Part shown: positions 8,965-17,636 of the stretch, piece after piece
How positions within the stretch are numbered: position 1 is the first letter of the stretch
Layout: every line of letters starts with the position of its first letter
Source of the DNA: Pantoea sp. RIT-PI-b
Lineage (GTDB): Bacteria; Pseudomonadota; Gammaproteobacteria; Enterobacterales; Enterobacteriaceae
DNA: 64,000 bases
Assembly: GCF_001187905.1 (NCBI RefSeq)
Contig: NZ_LGIS01000033.1
Location: 1 to 64,000, forward strand
Direction: 5' to 3'
Program-made: the position numbers and the translations under genes
The notes under the pieces: generated by a model
Seen by the model: only the letters and a program-made list of their open reading frames with translations
The model's database searches: none
What the model was told of the DNA's origin: nothing

Positions 8965-9890
8965 ACCGTCAGCCACTCCTTGAGCAAGTCACGCAAACCA
9001 TGGCGGTAGGTTCGAAGAGTTTCGCCACCGCCGCTAAATTATTCGACGCGCCAACGCGCCGCAGCACGCTGATGCTGTATGCGTGGTGCCGCCACTGCGA
9101 TGATGTGATTGATGGACAAACGCTAGGCGAAGGGGGCACGCAACACGCGGTGGAGGATGCGCAGGCACGCATGCACCATCTGCAGATTGAAACGCGTCGC
9201 GCCTACAGCGGTGCCCACATGGATGAACCGGCGTTTAAGGCTTTTCAGGAGGTGGCGATCATCCACCAGTTGCCTCAGCAGCTGGCGTTTGATCATCTGG
9301 AAGGTTTCGCCATGGATGCGCGCGATGAACACTACGCAACCTTCGATGACACGCTGCGCTACTGCTACCACGTCGCGGGCGTCGTCGGCTTGATGATGGC
9401 CCGCGTGATGGGCGTTCGCGATGAAGCGGTGCTGGATCACGCCTGCGATTTAGGGCTGGCATTTCAGCTGACTAACATTGCTCGCGATATCGTGGAAGAT
9501 GCGCAAAACGGCCGCTGCTATCTGCCGCAAACCTGGCTCGAGCAGGCTGGATTACGTGCCGAAACGCTTGGCGATCCGCAACATCGTACCGCGCTGGCAT
9601 TGCTGGCAGCGCGCTTAGTGGCGGAAGCGGAACCTTACTATCATTCGGCACGATCCGGCTTGCCGGGTTTGCCGCTGCGTTCGGCGTGGGCCATTGCCAC
9701 CGCACACGGCGTTTATCGCGAAATTGGGGTAAAAGTTCAGCAGGCCGGCGCGCACGCCTGGGATGCTCGGCAGCGCACCAGCCGGGCGGAGAAACTGGCG
9801 CTGCTGGTGAAAGGCGCGGGTTCCGCCATTACTTCACGCGTGGCTCGTCCTGAGCCGCGTCCGGCTGATTTGTGGCAACGTCCTCGTTGA
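8961..9890 (+). CDS. crtB: Phytoene synthase
   Basis: A 309-residue squalene/phytoene synthase that joins two GGPP molecules head to head. Both Asp-rich Mg-diphosphate motifs are visible: DDVID at residues 47-51 and NIARDIVEDAQNGRCYLP at about 171-188. It is the last gene of the crtE-X-Y-I-B operon. Its final 62 bp overlap the 3' end of crtZ on the other strand, so transcripts of the two operon arms must converge within coding sequence and no intergenic terminator is possible. Confidence 0.95.
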   Translation: MNRQPLLEQVTQTMAVGSKSFATAAKLFDAPTRRSTLMLYAWCRHCDDVIDGQTLGEGGTQHAVEDAQARMHHLQIETRRAYSGAHMDEPAFKAFQEVAIIHQLPQQLAFDHLEGFAMDARDEHYATFDDTLRYCYHVAGVVGLMMARVMGVRDEAVLDHACDLGLAFQLTNIARDIVEDAQNGRCYLPQTWLEQAGLRAETLGDPQHRTALALLAARLVAEAEPYYHSARSGLPGLPLRSAWAIATAHGVYREIGVKVQQAGAHAWDARQRTSRAEKLALLVKGAGSAITSRVARPEPRPADLWQRPR

Positions 9891-10362
9891 GTTTGCGTCC
9901 GTGACGCTGGCGCAGCGTGGCCTGCAGCTTGCTGAGCGACGGCGCATACAGGAAGCCAAATGATACGCAGCCTTCACGTCCACGTACCGCATGATGCATG
10001 CGGTGCGCCATGTACAAGCGCTTAAGATAGCCTTTGCGCGGGATGTAGCGAAACGGCCAGCGTTGATGTACCAGACCATCGTGCACCATGAAATAGAGCG
10101 CGCCGTAAGTGGTCATCCCAGCGCCAATCCACTGCAGTGGCCACAAGCCCTGCACACCGACATAAATCAGCACAATCGCCAGCACCGCAAATACCACTGC
10201 GTAGAGATCGTTAAGCTCAAACTTACCGCTGTGCGGTTCGTGGTGTGATTCATGCCAACCCCATCCCCAACCGTGCATGATGTATTTATGCGAGAGCGCC
10301 GCGACGATTTCCATCACCACCACGGTCGCTAACAGAATGAGCGTGTTCCATAACCAGAGCAT
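9829..10362 (-). CDS. crtZ: Beta-carotene 3-hydroxylase
   Basis: A 177-residue di-iron membrane hydroxylase that converts beta-carotene to zeaxanthin. The histidine clusters of the fatty-acid-hydroxylase superfamily are present in order: HKYIMH, HESHHEPH, HDGLVH and HRMHH. Hydrophobic segments lie at the N-terminus (LILLATVVVMEIVAAL) and mid-protein (VVFAVLAIVLIYVGV). It is transcribed towards crtB and overlaps it tail to tail by 62 bp, the conserved arrangement in Pantoea crt loci. Confidence 0.95.
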   Translation of the reverse strand: MLWLWNTLILLATVVVMEIVAALSHKYIMHGWGWGWHESHHEPHSGKFELNDLYAVVFAVLAIVLIYVGVQGLWPLQWIGAGMTTYGALYFMVHDGLVHQRWPFRYIPRKGYLKRLYMAHRMHHAVRGREGCVSFGFLYAPSLSKLQATLRQRHGRKLNEDVATNQPDAAQDEPRVK

Positions 10363-10598
10363 TGTTCGTCCATTTGTGGAAAAAGGGGGAAATACTAAAG
10401 GTGGACGCGGATAGCGGATGGCGCAAGGTAAGTGTCAAATTACAGATTATCTAGCGTTAGGTTTATTGGCTGTACATCCGCCACTTCACTGGTTAATATT
10501 GCCCTCCTTTCAGCGGCCTGCCGCCGCTGCGTAAGCGTTAACGTCAACCAACGCACCATATGCAGACCTGGTCTGCCTCATTGTTATGGTGCGAAAAT

Positions 10599-11789
10599 AT
10601 GACCCATACCGCTTTATCTGCGAATCCTGCCCTACGTCGTTCTGGTTTTTTCCTGTTTTTGCTGCTGCTGACGGCGGCCAATTTGCGCACGCCGATTACG
10701 GCGGTCGGTCCGGTGCTGGAAAATATTCGTCTGACGTTTGGCCTGAGCGCCAGCGCGGCGGGGGTGATTAACTTCTTACCGCTGCTGATGTTTGCCACCT
10801 TAGCGCCACCGGCTGCGTGGTTCGGCAATCGTTTTGGTCTGGAGCGCAGTTTATGGGGCGCGTTGCTGCTGATTACGCTGGGATCGGTGCTGCGCATTAG
10901 CGGCAGTGAAAATGCCCTGTGGGCCGGCACCGTAATTCTCAGCTCCGGTATTGCTGCCGCCAATGTGCTTCTGCCGCCGCTAATTAAGCGTGATTTCACC
11001 GAGCATACCGCGCGTTATATTGGGCTGTATGCAATGACCATGGCGATTACCGCCAGTATTGCGTCTGGCGTTGTCGTGCCGCTGGCAGAGTTGAACAGCG
11101 CAGGCTGGCGTCTTTCGCTGGCGGTATGGCTGATTCCGGCGGTAGTCGCGCTGCTCGCCTGGCTGCCGTATTTGAAAAAGCCCGCCACTCAGAAAAAAGG
11201 TACAGCCAGCGCTACTCTCACGCGATCGCCCTGGCGCGCCGCATTAGGCTGGCAGGTTTCCCTGTTTATGGCTTGCCAGTCGCTGGTGTTTTACACCTTA
11301 ATTGGCTGGATCACCCCTTTCGCGCAAGACAGCGGCATCAGTCAGCTGGAAGCCGGCGGCATGCTGTTTGTGTATCAGATAGTGGCGATCGTTTCGAATC
11401 TGGCCTGCATGAGCGCCTTGAAGAGAATGCGCGATCAGCGCGTAATCGGTTTTCTCGCGTCACTGGCAATCTTTGTGGCCGTAGCAGGGTTGCTGCTTGC
11501 GCCGAACTACGCGCTACTGTGGCTGATTCTGGCGGGGCTGGGGGCGGGAGCGTCAATGGGGATTTGCCTGACGCTGTTTAATCTGCGCACCGGTGATCAT
11601 CTGCAGGCCGCGAAATTATCGGGCATGGCGCAATGCGTCGGTTATGGATTGGCGGCGCTCGGGCCGTTGTGCTTTGGCCTGCTGCATGACGTCAGCGGCA
11701 GCTGGCAGTGGCCGCTAATGTTGCTATTAGTGATTGCGGCGCTGCAGATGGTGGTGGCCACGCTGGCGGGCCGCGCGCGGGTTATTTAA
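10599..11789 (+). CDS. MFS transporter, CynX/NimT family
   Basis: A 396-residue, 12-segment major facilitator protein. LRTPITAVGPVLENIR and NVLLPPLIKRDF are close to the corresponding blocks of E. coli NimT (YeaN) and CynX, which handle 2-nitroimidazole and cyanate respectively. The frame is open 13 codons further upstream, but the ATG at 10599 gives the expected short cytoplasmic N-terminus; its ribosome binding site is weak. Its stop overlaps the convergent ArsR-type gene by 8 bp. The substrate is unknown; export of a small toxic compound is the best guess. Confidence 0.8.
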   Translation: MTHTALSANPALRRSGFFLFLLLLTAANLRTPITAVGPVLENIRLTFGLSASAAGVINFLPLLMFATLAPPAAWFGNRFGLERSLWGALLLITLGSVLRISGSENALWAGTVILSSGIAAANVLLPPLIKRDFTEHTARYIGLYAMTMAITASIASGVVVPLAELNSAGWRLSLAVWLIPAVVALLAWLPYLKKPATQKKGTASATLTRSPWRAALGWQVSLFMACQSLVFYTLIGWITPFAQDSGISQLEAGGMLFVYQIVAIVSNLACMSALKRMRDQRVIGFLASLAIFVAVAGLLLAPNYALLWLILAGLGAGASMGICLTLFNLRTGDHLQAAKLSGMAQCVGYGLAALGPLCFGLLHDVSGSWQWPLMLLLVIAALQMVVATLAGRARVI

Positions 11790-12126
11790 CGTGGAACTCA
11801 TTCAGCGTGGCGGTGGTGAGCGCATCTTGCTCAGTGGCACTCAATAACGAATCCAGTAAACCGGGAAAACGCGCGTCAAGATCGTCGCGTCGCAGCGACA
11901 GCAGGTTTTCGCGGCCGGACGGTTTCTGCCAGATAATGCCGCCCTCGCGCAGCACGCGCCAGTGATGGGTCAAGGTCGATTTCGATACGCCTTTCAGCAG
12001 CGACCCGCAGGTATGTTCACCGCCATCCGCCAGAATGCTGACTACCGTCATACGCATCGGATTGCCCAATGCCGCCAGTACATTTTCCAGACGAATATCA
12101 GCGCGCGGTGGGTGATTTTCCAGCAT
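11782..12126 (-). CDS. ArsR-type winged-helix transcriptional regulator
   Basis: A 114-residue protein with a winged helix typical of the ArsR/SmtB fold: LAALGNPMRMTVVSIL, then the recognition region GVSKSTLTHHWRVLREGG and the wing IIWQKPSGRENLLSL. It lacks the CxC metal site of classical ArsR, so a small-molecule or redox signal is more likely than arsenite. The open frame extends 10 codons further, but the ATG at 12126 gives the family-like N-terminus. It converges on the MFS gene with an 8-bp overlap and is a plausible regulator of it. Confidence 0.78.
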   Translation of the reverse strand: MLENHPPRADIRLENVLAALGNPMRMTVVSILADGGEHTCGSLLKGVSKSTLTHHWRVLREGGIIWQKPSGRENLLSLRRDDLDARFPGLLDSLLSATEQDALTTATLNEFHVK

Positions 12127-12143
12127 GGCTTGCCTCTCAATGG

Positions 12144-12159
12144 TTCGTATAAGCACGAA
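12144..12159. promoter_or_regulatory. Putative autoregulatory operator of the ArsR-type gene
   Basis: An inverted repeat TTCGT-N6-ACGAA lies 18 bp upstream of the regulator's start codon, where ArsR-family repressors usually bind their own promoter. Only the position and symmetry support it. Confidence 0.35.
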
Positions 12160-12223
12160 TTATCAGGCAGGCGCGGAAGGAAGTACAGCACACGGCGAGC
12201 GCAAACCCGCCGTGTATTGCACC

Positions 12224-13165
12224 TTACTGGCTAAGGGTTTGCTTGAGTGCCGCAATTGATGAGGTGATGCCGGCGTCCACCGACATGGTAAGATCTTCCA
12301 TCTCCAGCGATACCCAATCGTTATAGCCCATCATGCGCACCACCGAGAAGAACTCCTTCCACCACTGCAGATCCTGGCCGCAGCCCACTGCAACATAATT
12401 CCAGGCACGGTTGGCAACGTCTTCCACCGGTTTGGTTTCCAGTAAGCCGTTAATGTTCACCAGCCCACGTTCCAGTCGCACATCCTTGCCGTGGCAGTGA
12501 TGAATCGCCGGGCCGAGCGCGCGCGCGGCAGCAATCGGATCGGCTCCCATCCACAGCAGATGGCTGGGATCGAGATTCAGCCCGACCATATCGCCCACCG
12601 CATTGCGCAGACGGAACAGGGTTTCCGGATTCCACACCAGCATCGAGCTGAAGTTTTCAAGTGCAAACTTTTCGACGCCGCTGGCTTTGGCACGTTCCAC
12701 CAGCCCTTGCCAGTAAGGAATTGCCACTTCATTCCACTGATAATCGAGGCAGTTTTTCAGCGTGGGCGGCCAGCTTACGGTGTAGGTGATCCAGTTGGGA
12801 ATGGTGTCATGCGGGCTAGCGGGCGGCAGGCCACTCATCATGACGATTTTCTTCACGCCCAATTCACCGGCCAAAACCAGCGCGTTTTCCGTATCGCGCT
12901 TGTGCTTATTGCCCAACTCGCCCGGATCGAGCGGATTTCCCGACACATTCAGCGCCGCAATTGACATGCCGCGACTCTCCAGCGCCTGCAGCAACTGCTG
13001 CCGTTGCGTCGCGCTCGCCAGCAGCGCTTCGGTGCGCAGATGCGGCGCCGGGGACCAGCCACCGGTGGTCATTTCAACGCCGTAAACCCCCAGCTCCAGC
13101 AGTTTATCCAGCATCTGTTCAAACGGCAGATGACCCAGGCTATCGGTACAAAAAGAGAGTTTCAT
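12224..13165 (-). CDS. Sugar phosphate isomerase/epimerase (TIM barrel, IolE-like)
   Basis: A 313-residue protein of the AP-endonuclease-2/xylose-isomerase-like TIM-barrel family. It starts MKLSFCTDSLGHL and has barrel-strand motifs with metal ligands: ENFSS, NLDPSHLLWMG, HCHGKDV and SLEMED. These Glu/Asp/His residues match the divalent-metal site of the family. It begins 8 bp after the Gfo/Idh/MocA gene and has a good ribosome binding site (AAGGA), so the two form an operon probably repressed by the divergent LacI protein. Members isomerise or dehydrate keto-sugars and inosose; the exact substrate is unknown. Confidence 0.8.
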   Translation of the reverse strand: MKLSFCTDSLGHLPFEQMLDKLLELGVYGVEMTTGGWSPAPHLRTEALLASATQRQQLLQALESRGMSIAALNVSGNPLDPGELGNKHKRDTENALVLAGELGVKKIVMMSGLPPASPHDTIPNWITYTVSWPPTLKNCLDYQWNEVAIPYWQGLVERAKASGVEKFALENFSSMLVWNPETLFRLRNAVGDMVGLNLDPSHLLWMGADPIAAARALGPAIHHCHGKDVRLERGLVNINGLLETKPVEDVANRAWNYVAVGCGQDLQWWKEFFSVVRMMGYNDWVSLEMEDLTMSVDAGITSSIAALKQTLSQ

Positions 13166-13173
13166 AGCATTCC

Positions 13174-14352
13174 TTATTCGTAATTAACCCAGCTCGCGCC
13201 GTTATCCGCAGACCGCACGCAGTTTTCGATCCAGCGCACACCTTCAATCCCGGCGTTGATGTCCGGATAGATCAGGTTATCGAGCGTCTGTTGGTCTCTG
13301 CGTTGCGTGGCGCTGATGGCGATGGCAAATTTGAGATAGATATTGGCCCAGGATTCCGCCAGCCCTTCGGTATGCAGCGCCCCGAGACGTTCATCAGCCA
13401 AGGCGCTTTCGTGCAGATACGGCATGCCGTGATGCATAATCTGATTCGGTTGGCCCTGCACTTCATACTTCAGCTCGCCCGGGTTGTAATCGCTCCACTC
13501 CAGGCTGGCACGCGAACCAATCACCCGAATGCTTTGGCTGTCCATCGAACCGGCGTTGATGGAGGACGCCCACATGCGCCCTACCGCACCGTTGTCGTAA
13601 TGCATCAACACCATCGCGTTATCTTCTAGCGGTGCGCGCGACGGAATGAAGCTCTGGCGATCGCACAGCAGCGATTTCACTTTCAGCTGCGGTAGCACCA
13701 GCTGTGAGATGTAGAAGGTGTGAGTAGAGATATCCCCAAGGACAAATGAAGGTCCGGCAATTTTGGGATCGACCCGCCATTTCTGTGCTTCGCTGAACTT
13801 GTCGGCGCTGTCATTAGCGCTAAAGCCGTGGGTGTATTGCAACTCCACCATGCGCACATCACCAATTTCGCCATTAGCGATCATCGCGCGCATCTGCATC
13901 AGCAACGGATGGCCAGAGAATCCGTACGTCACGCCAACGATCAAGCCTTTCGTCGCGGCCAGTTGTTTGATTTCCTGCGCTTCGGCACAGGTGAAAAACA
14001 GCGGCTTCTCGCAAATCACGTGAATACCAGCATTCAGAGCGGCTTTGGTGATTTCATAGTGAGTGCCATTTGGCGTGGCAATCGATACCACTTCCACGCC
14101 ATCTTCCCGCTTCGCCTCTTCGGCCAGCAGTTGCTGATAATTGTCGTAGCAGCGTTCTGCCGCCAAACCGAGATTGACGCCAAAATCGCGACCGCGCTCG
14201 GCATCAATATCAAACGCGCTCGCCACCATTTGATAGGCGGTGTTATCACGCAGGGCGCCAGAACGGTGTTTATAGCCAACCTGGCTTAGACGACCGCCGC
14301 CGATCATGGCCCAGCGCAATGGACGTGGGATACTCTTTTCACCGTTGAGCAT
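13174..14352 (-). CDS. Gfo/Idh/MocA family oxidoreductase
   Basis: A 392-residue NAD(P)-dependent sugar or inositol dehydrogenase. It has the Rossmann motif WAMIGGGRLSQVG near the N-terminus, the catalytic-loop motif CEKPLFF around residue 115, and a long C-terminal substrate domain. The ATG at 14352 follows AAGGAG with 5-nt spacing, so it is preferred to an upstream in-frame start that would lie inside the operator. The promoter region contains a perfect 20-bp palindrome 15 bp before the start codon, consistent with repression by the LacI protein encoded divergently. It is unrelated in position to the other family member at 501-1526. Confidence 0.85.
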   Translation of the reverse strand: MLNGEKSIPRPLRWAMIGGGRLSQVGYKHRSGALRDNTAYQMVASAFDIDAERGRDFGVNLGLAAERCYDNYQQLLAEEAKREDGVEVVSIATPNGTHYEITKAALNAGIHVICEKPLFFTCAEAQEIKQLAATKGLIVGVTYGFSGHPLLMQMRAMIANGEIGDVRMVELQYTHGFSANDSADKFSEAQKWRVDPKIAGPSFVLGDISTHTFYISQLVLPQLKVKSLLCDRQSFIPSRAPLEDNAMVLMHYDNGAVGRMWASSINAGSMDSQSIRVIGSRASLEWSDYNPGELKYEVQGQPNQIMHHGMPYLHESALADERLGALHTEGLAESWANIYLKFAIAISATQRRDQQTLDNLIYPDINAGIEGVRWIENCVRSADNGASWVNYE

Positions 14353-14367
14353 AACAACTCCTTTTAA

Positions 14368-14387
14368 TTTTGCACCCGGGTGCAAAA
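14368..14387. promoter_or_regulatory. LacI-type operator O1 (perfect palindrome)
   Basis: A perfect 20-bp palindrome with core TGCACCCGGGTGCA and flanking TTT/AAA, located just upstream of the Gfo/Idh/MocA ribosome binding site. Even-length, CG-centred palindromes are typical of LacI-family regulators. Confidence 0.75.
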
Positions 14388-14432
14388 TGAGTGGCAGTAA
14401 GATTTGAGGATATTTATTCTGCTAACATTAAC

Positions 14433-14451
14433 TTTGTTACCGGGTGCAAAA
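14433..14451. promoter_or_regulatory. Degenerate LacI-type operator O2
   Basis: One intact half (GGGTGCAAAA) follows a degenerate half (TTTGTTACC). It lies about 65 bp from O1 and could support cooperative binding. Confidence 0.45.
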
Positions 14452-14579
14452 AAGCCTGCACTCATGAGTATAAACGCCATTTTTTCGCGTTAAACTGAGC
14501 GAAATGTCAGCGATATTGACTTTCACGTCAATCTGGCAAAGTGCAAATCAGCGAAACCGATCACAAAATCTTAATGTAA

Positions 14580-14615
14580 TGCACCCGATTGCAAAAAATG
14601 TTGCAATCGGGTGCA
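14580..14615. promoter_or_regulatory. Paired LacI-type operators O3/O4 in inverted orientation
   Basis: TGCACCCGATTGCA at 14580-14593 and its exact reverse complement at 14602-14615 are separated by 8 bp. Their centres are 22 bp apart, about two helical turns. Each is a one-half variant of the O1 palindrome. The rest of the 405-bp intergenic stretch (14353-14757) shows no gene; it holds these operators and presumably two divergent promoters. Confidence 0.7.
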
Positions 14616-14757
14616 CTGATCAAACATAATCGCAACATCATAAAAACAAGATTATTTGTCGCGCTTTGCGCCAAATGCGTGCGCTCAGGTGTTTATTTTC
14701 CGTTGGCTTTAACGTTCAATGCTGGGGGTCTTCCGTTAATACCCCTACGCAGGTGCT

Positions 14758-15771
14758 ATGAGTAAACCAACCGAAAAACCACACAAAGCCACCGCCAGCG
14801 ACGTTGCACGATTGGCAGGCGTCTCGAAATGGACGGTCTCGCGCGCTTTTACGCCGGGCGCGTCAATTTCTGATAAAGCGCGCGAACGCGTCATGGCCAT
14901 TGCCAGCGAACTGGGCTATCGCCCTAACCTGCTGGCACGCAGCCTGTCGCAAAAGAAGACACATATTATTGGCGTGGTGATCGACGAGCTAAAAAATCCG
15001 CACACCATGCTGATGCTCGACACTGTCACCCGCCAGCTGCAACAGCGCGGTTATATGGCGCTGCTGTTGAATATCGGCAGCGGCGAAAATTATCGCGCAG
15101 TGCTTTCGCTGGCCGACCAGCTGCAGGTTGATGGCATGCTGTTTCTCGGCACGGTGCTGAGTGATGAATTAATCGCCGTTGCGCGCGAGATGCACCACAT
15201 TCCGTTAGTGCAGGTGTGCCGTAACAATGATGAGCCTGGCATTGAAGTGGTCAGCATTGATGGCTTACATGCGGGCAAAAAGCTGGGTGAACTGCTGCTG
15301 GCACAGGGTTATACGCGCATCGGTTACATGATGGGACCCGCCACCAGAAGCCACCACACGTTGCGTCTGGAGGGCCTTCAGCTCGCGCTGAACGATGCAG
15401 GCTTGCAGCTCGACGTGTTGCTGACGGCAGGCGCTTATGCCCGCGAGTGTAGCTATACGGCGTTAACCGATTACCTAAACGCGCAAGCACCCGATCAGCG
15501 CATCGAAGCGCTATTTTGTGAAAACGATGTGCTGGCACTCGGTGCATTAGCCGCACTGCGCGAAGGTGCAGGCAATAAATTTATGGCGGTGGTGGGCTTT
15601 GATGACATCGATGAAGCCAGTCTGCCGAGCTGGCAGCTCACCAGCTTCAGCCAGCGTATTGATTTGATCATCACAGAAGCCTTAAACCGGCTGATTGATG
15701 GACGTGCCACTCCAGGTGGCGTTTGGTCTCAGGGAGAATTGCGTGTTCGTCGCTCTCACCTGAAGCCGTGA
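14758..15771 (+). CDS. LacI family transcriptional regulator
   Basis: A 337-residue repressor. The N-terminal helix-turn-helix is ATASDVARLAGVSKWTVSRA (residues 12-31), followed by the hinge region GYRPNLLARSLSQKK. The periplasmic-binding-protein-like effector domain follows, with motifs GVVIDELKNP and VVGFDDIDEASLPSW. It is divergent from the Gfo/Idh/MocA operon and co-directional with a second isomerase 17 bp downstream, so it probably controls both arms through the palindromic TGCACCC operators in between. The inducer is unknown, presumably the sugar or keto-sugar degraded by the locus. Confidence 0.88.
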   Translation: MSKPTEKPHKATASDVARLAGVSKWTVSRAFTPGASISDKARERVMAIASELGYRPNLLARSLSQKKTHIIGVVIDELKNPHTMLMLDTVTRQLQQRGYMALLLNIGSGENYRAVLSLADQLQVDGMLFLGTVLSDELIAVAREMHHIPLVQVCRNNDEPGIEVVSIDGLHAGKKLGELLLAQGYTRIGYMMGPATRSHHTLRLEGLQLALNDAGLQLDVLLTAGAYARECSYTALTDYLNAQAPDQRIEALFCENDVLALGALAALREGAGNKFMAVVGFDDIDEASLPSWQLTSFSQRIDLIITEALNRLIDGRATPGGVWSQGELRVRRSHLKP

Positions 15772-15788
15772 GGTAACAAGGAGGAGAG

Positions 15789-16613
15789 ATGAAGTTGTCG
15801 TTGCATGGCGTGTCTGTTTGGTACAGCAATGCCGTCACTCAGTTACGCATCGCCCATGAAACGGGCTTTAGTGGATTAGAAATCCTGCCAGAGCATCTGT
15901 ATCGCTATCTGGATAACGGTGGCAGCTATGCCGCCTACCGCGATTTGATGGCGAAATACAGCATCGAGATTACCTGCATCAATGCACTGAAACGCATTGG
16001 TCGCCATGAGCCGAAAGCGCGAGCCGAGCTAATGCGTGAAGCGGAAAAAATCTGCCAGGCCGCTGTGGAGCTGCGTTGTCCAGTGGTGCAAATCATGGCG
16101 CTGACCGAACTTGATCACCTGACTAATGCCGAGCGCGATGCCATCCTGCTGGACAACATCTCCGCGATTGCCGATATCGGTGCGCCGCTCGGCATCAAAT
16201 TCCAGATTGAAGTAGTGGCGTTCACCGCGTTCAACTCACTGCAGCACGCGCTCGATCTGATCAAACAGAGCGGCAAAGATAACCTGGGTGTGGTAGTGGA
16301 TTTCTGGCATCTGCATGCGGGCGGCGCTACCACGCCAGCGGAAGTGGCGCGCATGGATAAAGATCTGATTTACGGCGTGCATTTCTGCGATGGCCGCGCG
16401 GCTAAACCGGGCGAGGCCTGGGACGAATGGGTGCAACGTAACTATGCGCCGGGTGAAGGCGATGTGGATATTGCCGCCTGGGTCGAAGCTGTGAAGGCTA
16501 CCGGATACGATGGCGTCTGGTCGCCAGAATTATTAAGCCCGCATAACTGGGAAGATGACCTGTGGGATATTTCCCGTCACTGCATTGATGATATGAATAA
16601 ATATATTAATTAA
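15789..16613 (+). CDS. Sugar phosphate isomerase/epimerase (TIM barrel)
   Basis: A 274-residue protein of the same TIM-barrel family as the gene at 12224-13165 but clearly not a recent duplicate. Features include MKLSLHGVSVWYSNAV at the start, QIEVVAFTAFNS, VVVDFWHLHAGG with the metal-binding His, and GVHFCDGRA. A strong AAGGAGGAG ribosome binding site precedes the ATG, 17 bp after lacI. It is likely a keto-sugar or inosose isomerase of the same pathway. Confidence 0.8.
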   Translation: MKLSLHGVSVWYSNAVTQLRIAHETGFSGLEILPEHLYRYLDNGGSYAAYRDLMAKYSIEITCINALKRIGRHEPKARAELMREAEKICQAAVELRCPVVQIMALTELDHLTNAERDAILLDNISAIADIGAPLGIKFQIEVVAFTAFNSLQHALDLIKQSGKDNLGVVVDFWHLHAGGATTPAEVARMDKDLIYGVHFCDGRAAKPGEAWDEWVQRNYAPGEGDVDIAAWVEAVKATGYDGVWSPELLSPHNWEDDLWDISRHCIDDMNKYIN

Positions 16614-16619
16614 CAGAAA

Positions 16620-16643
16620 GGGAGCCCGATTAACGGGTTTCCC
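16620..16643 (+). terminator. Terminator-like hairpin after the lacI-isomerase unit
   Basis: An imperfect hairpin with GGGAGCCCG and CGGGTTTCCC arms around ATTAA lies 7 bp after the stop codon. A T-tract is lacking. The remaining sequence up to 16889 shows no gene. Confidence 0.45.
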
Positions 16644-16889
16644 GTGAAGCTTATTTGCCATGGCGCGGAAAACCTCCAGCCTGATAAATAGCGCGTTGGC
16701 CCTATTGCAACGCGCGATGCGTATTTTAATACCTTCTGCCAAAAAATAATAACGAACGTGGATTCGTCGATGACGCCTGTGCGCTATTTGTATTGGGCAT
16801 CACTGCGTCTGTCAGTTTAGAACGTCGTGCTCTGTAAATAATAATTTGTGGTGTCCATCTGAGGATGGAATGATTAAGGGATAAGAAGT

Positions 16890-17618
16890 ATGAACCGAAG
16901 AGAAGCGCTCTTTTCACTCAGCGGCATTGTTGCATCGCTCGCCGTCGCGCCGCAGCTGCGCGCTAAAGAGCTGCACAACGTCCCGCTGGAGACCCAACTC
17001 AGCTCCGATCACTTGCCCCAGCCGGCATGGCGAGACGGCTATCAGGTACTCACCAACCCATTGGATCGACAAAACCTGGCGGCCATTTTTGATCGTCTGA
17101 TCCCCGCCGATGATCTTGGCCCATCCGCCAGTGAAGCGGGCGCGATTGAATTCCTCGATAACCAACTAGCGGGTGATTATGGTTCTGGCGCAGCGCTCTA
17201 TTTACAGGCGCCGCTGCACCCGGAAAATGAAGAAGCATTGATGGGCAGCCCCCAATTTCTCACGCCACCGAAAGCGCGCTATTTAACCGGCTTAGCGGCG
17301 CTGGAAAAGTGGGCACAGCAACATCATCAGGCCTCACTGCATACCTTAACTGCGCAGCAGATCGATGAATTTCTGACAAAGATGGAAGACGGCAAAATTG
17401 ATTTAGGAGCAGACGTAAATAGCCAGGCGCTTTTTGAATTAATGCTGCAAAACGCGCGTGAAAGCTATTTGGCCGATCCGATTTATGGCGGTAATAAAAA
17501 TATGGCGGGCTGGAAGATGATCGGTTTTCCCGGTGCGCGCTATGACTATCGTCCTTATATCGAACGCCGTAACGAAAATCTGGCACTTATTCCCGTCAGT
17601 CTAATTCCTAACGATTAA
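16890..17618 (+). CDS. Gluconate 2-dehydrogenase-type small subunit (TAT-exported)
   Basis: A 242-residue protein of the gluconate_2-dh3 family, the gamma or hitch-hiker subunit. The N-terminus MNRREALFSLSGIVASLAV resembles a twin-arginine signal (NRREALF), the usual export route for this subunit, which carries the cofactor-loaded flavoprotein with it. The downstream region FDRLIPADDLGPSASEAG and the C-terminal DPIYGGNKNMAGWKMIGFPG are conserved in the family. It is first in a three-gene operon, 18 bp ahead of the flavoprotein gene. Confidence 0.85.
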   Translation: MNRREALFSLSGIVASLAVAPQLRAKELHNVPLETQLSSDHLPQPAWRDGYQVLTNPLDRQNLAAIFDRLIPADDLGPSASEAGAIEFLDNQLAGDYGSGAALYLQAPLHPENEEALMGSPQFLTPPKARYLTGLAALEKWAQQHHQASLHTLTAQQIDEFLTKMEDGKIDLGADVNSQALFELMLQNARESYLADPIYGGNKNMAGWKMIGFPGARYDYRPYIERRNENLALIPVSLIPND

Positions 17619-17636
17619 ATAGCCGGAGCTGAGTTA

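Noticed and set aside
14580..14615. Short repeats that might be CRISPR repeats
   Set aside because: Only two copies in inverted orientation with an 8-bp spacer, placed in a divergent promoter; they fit LacI operators.
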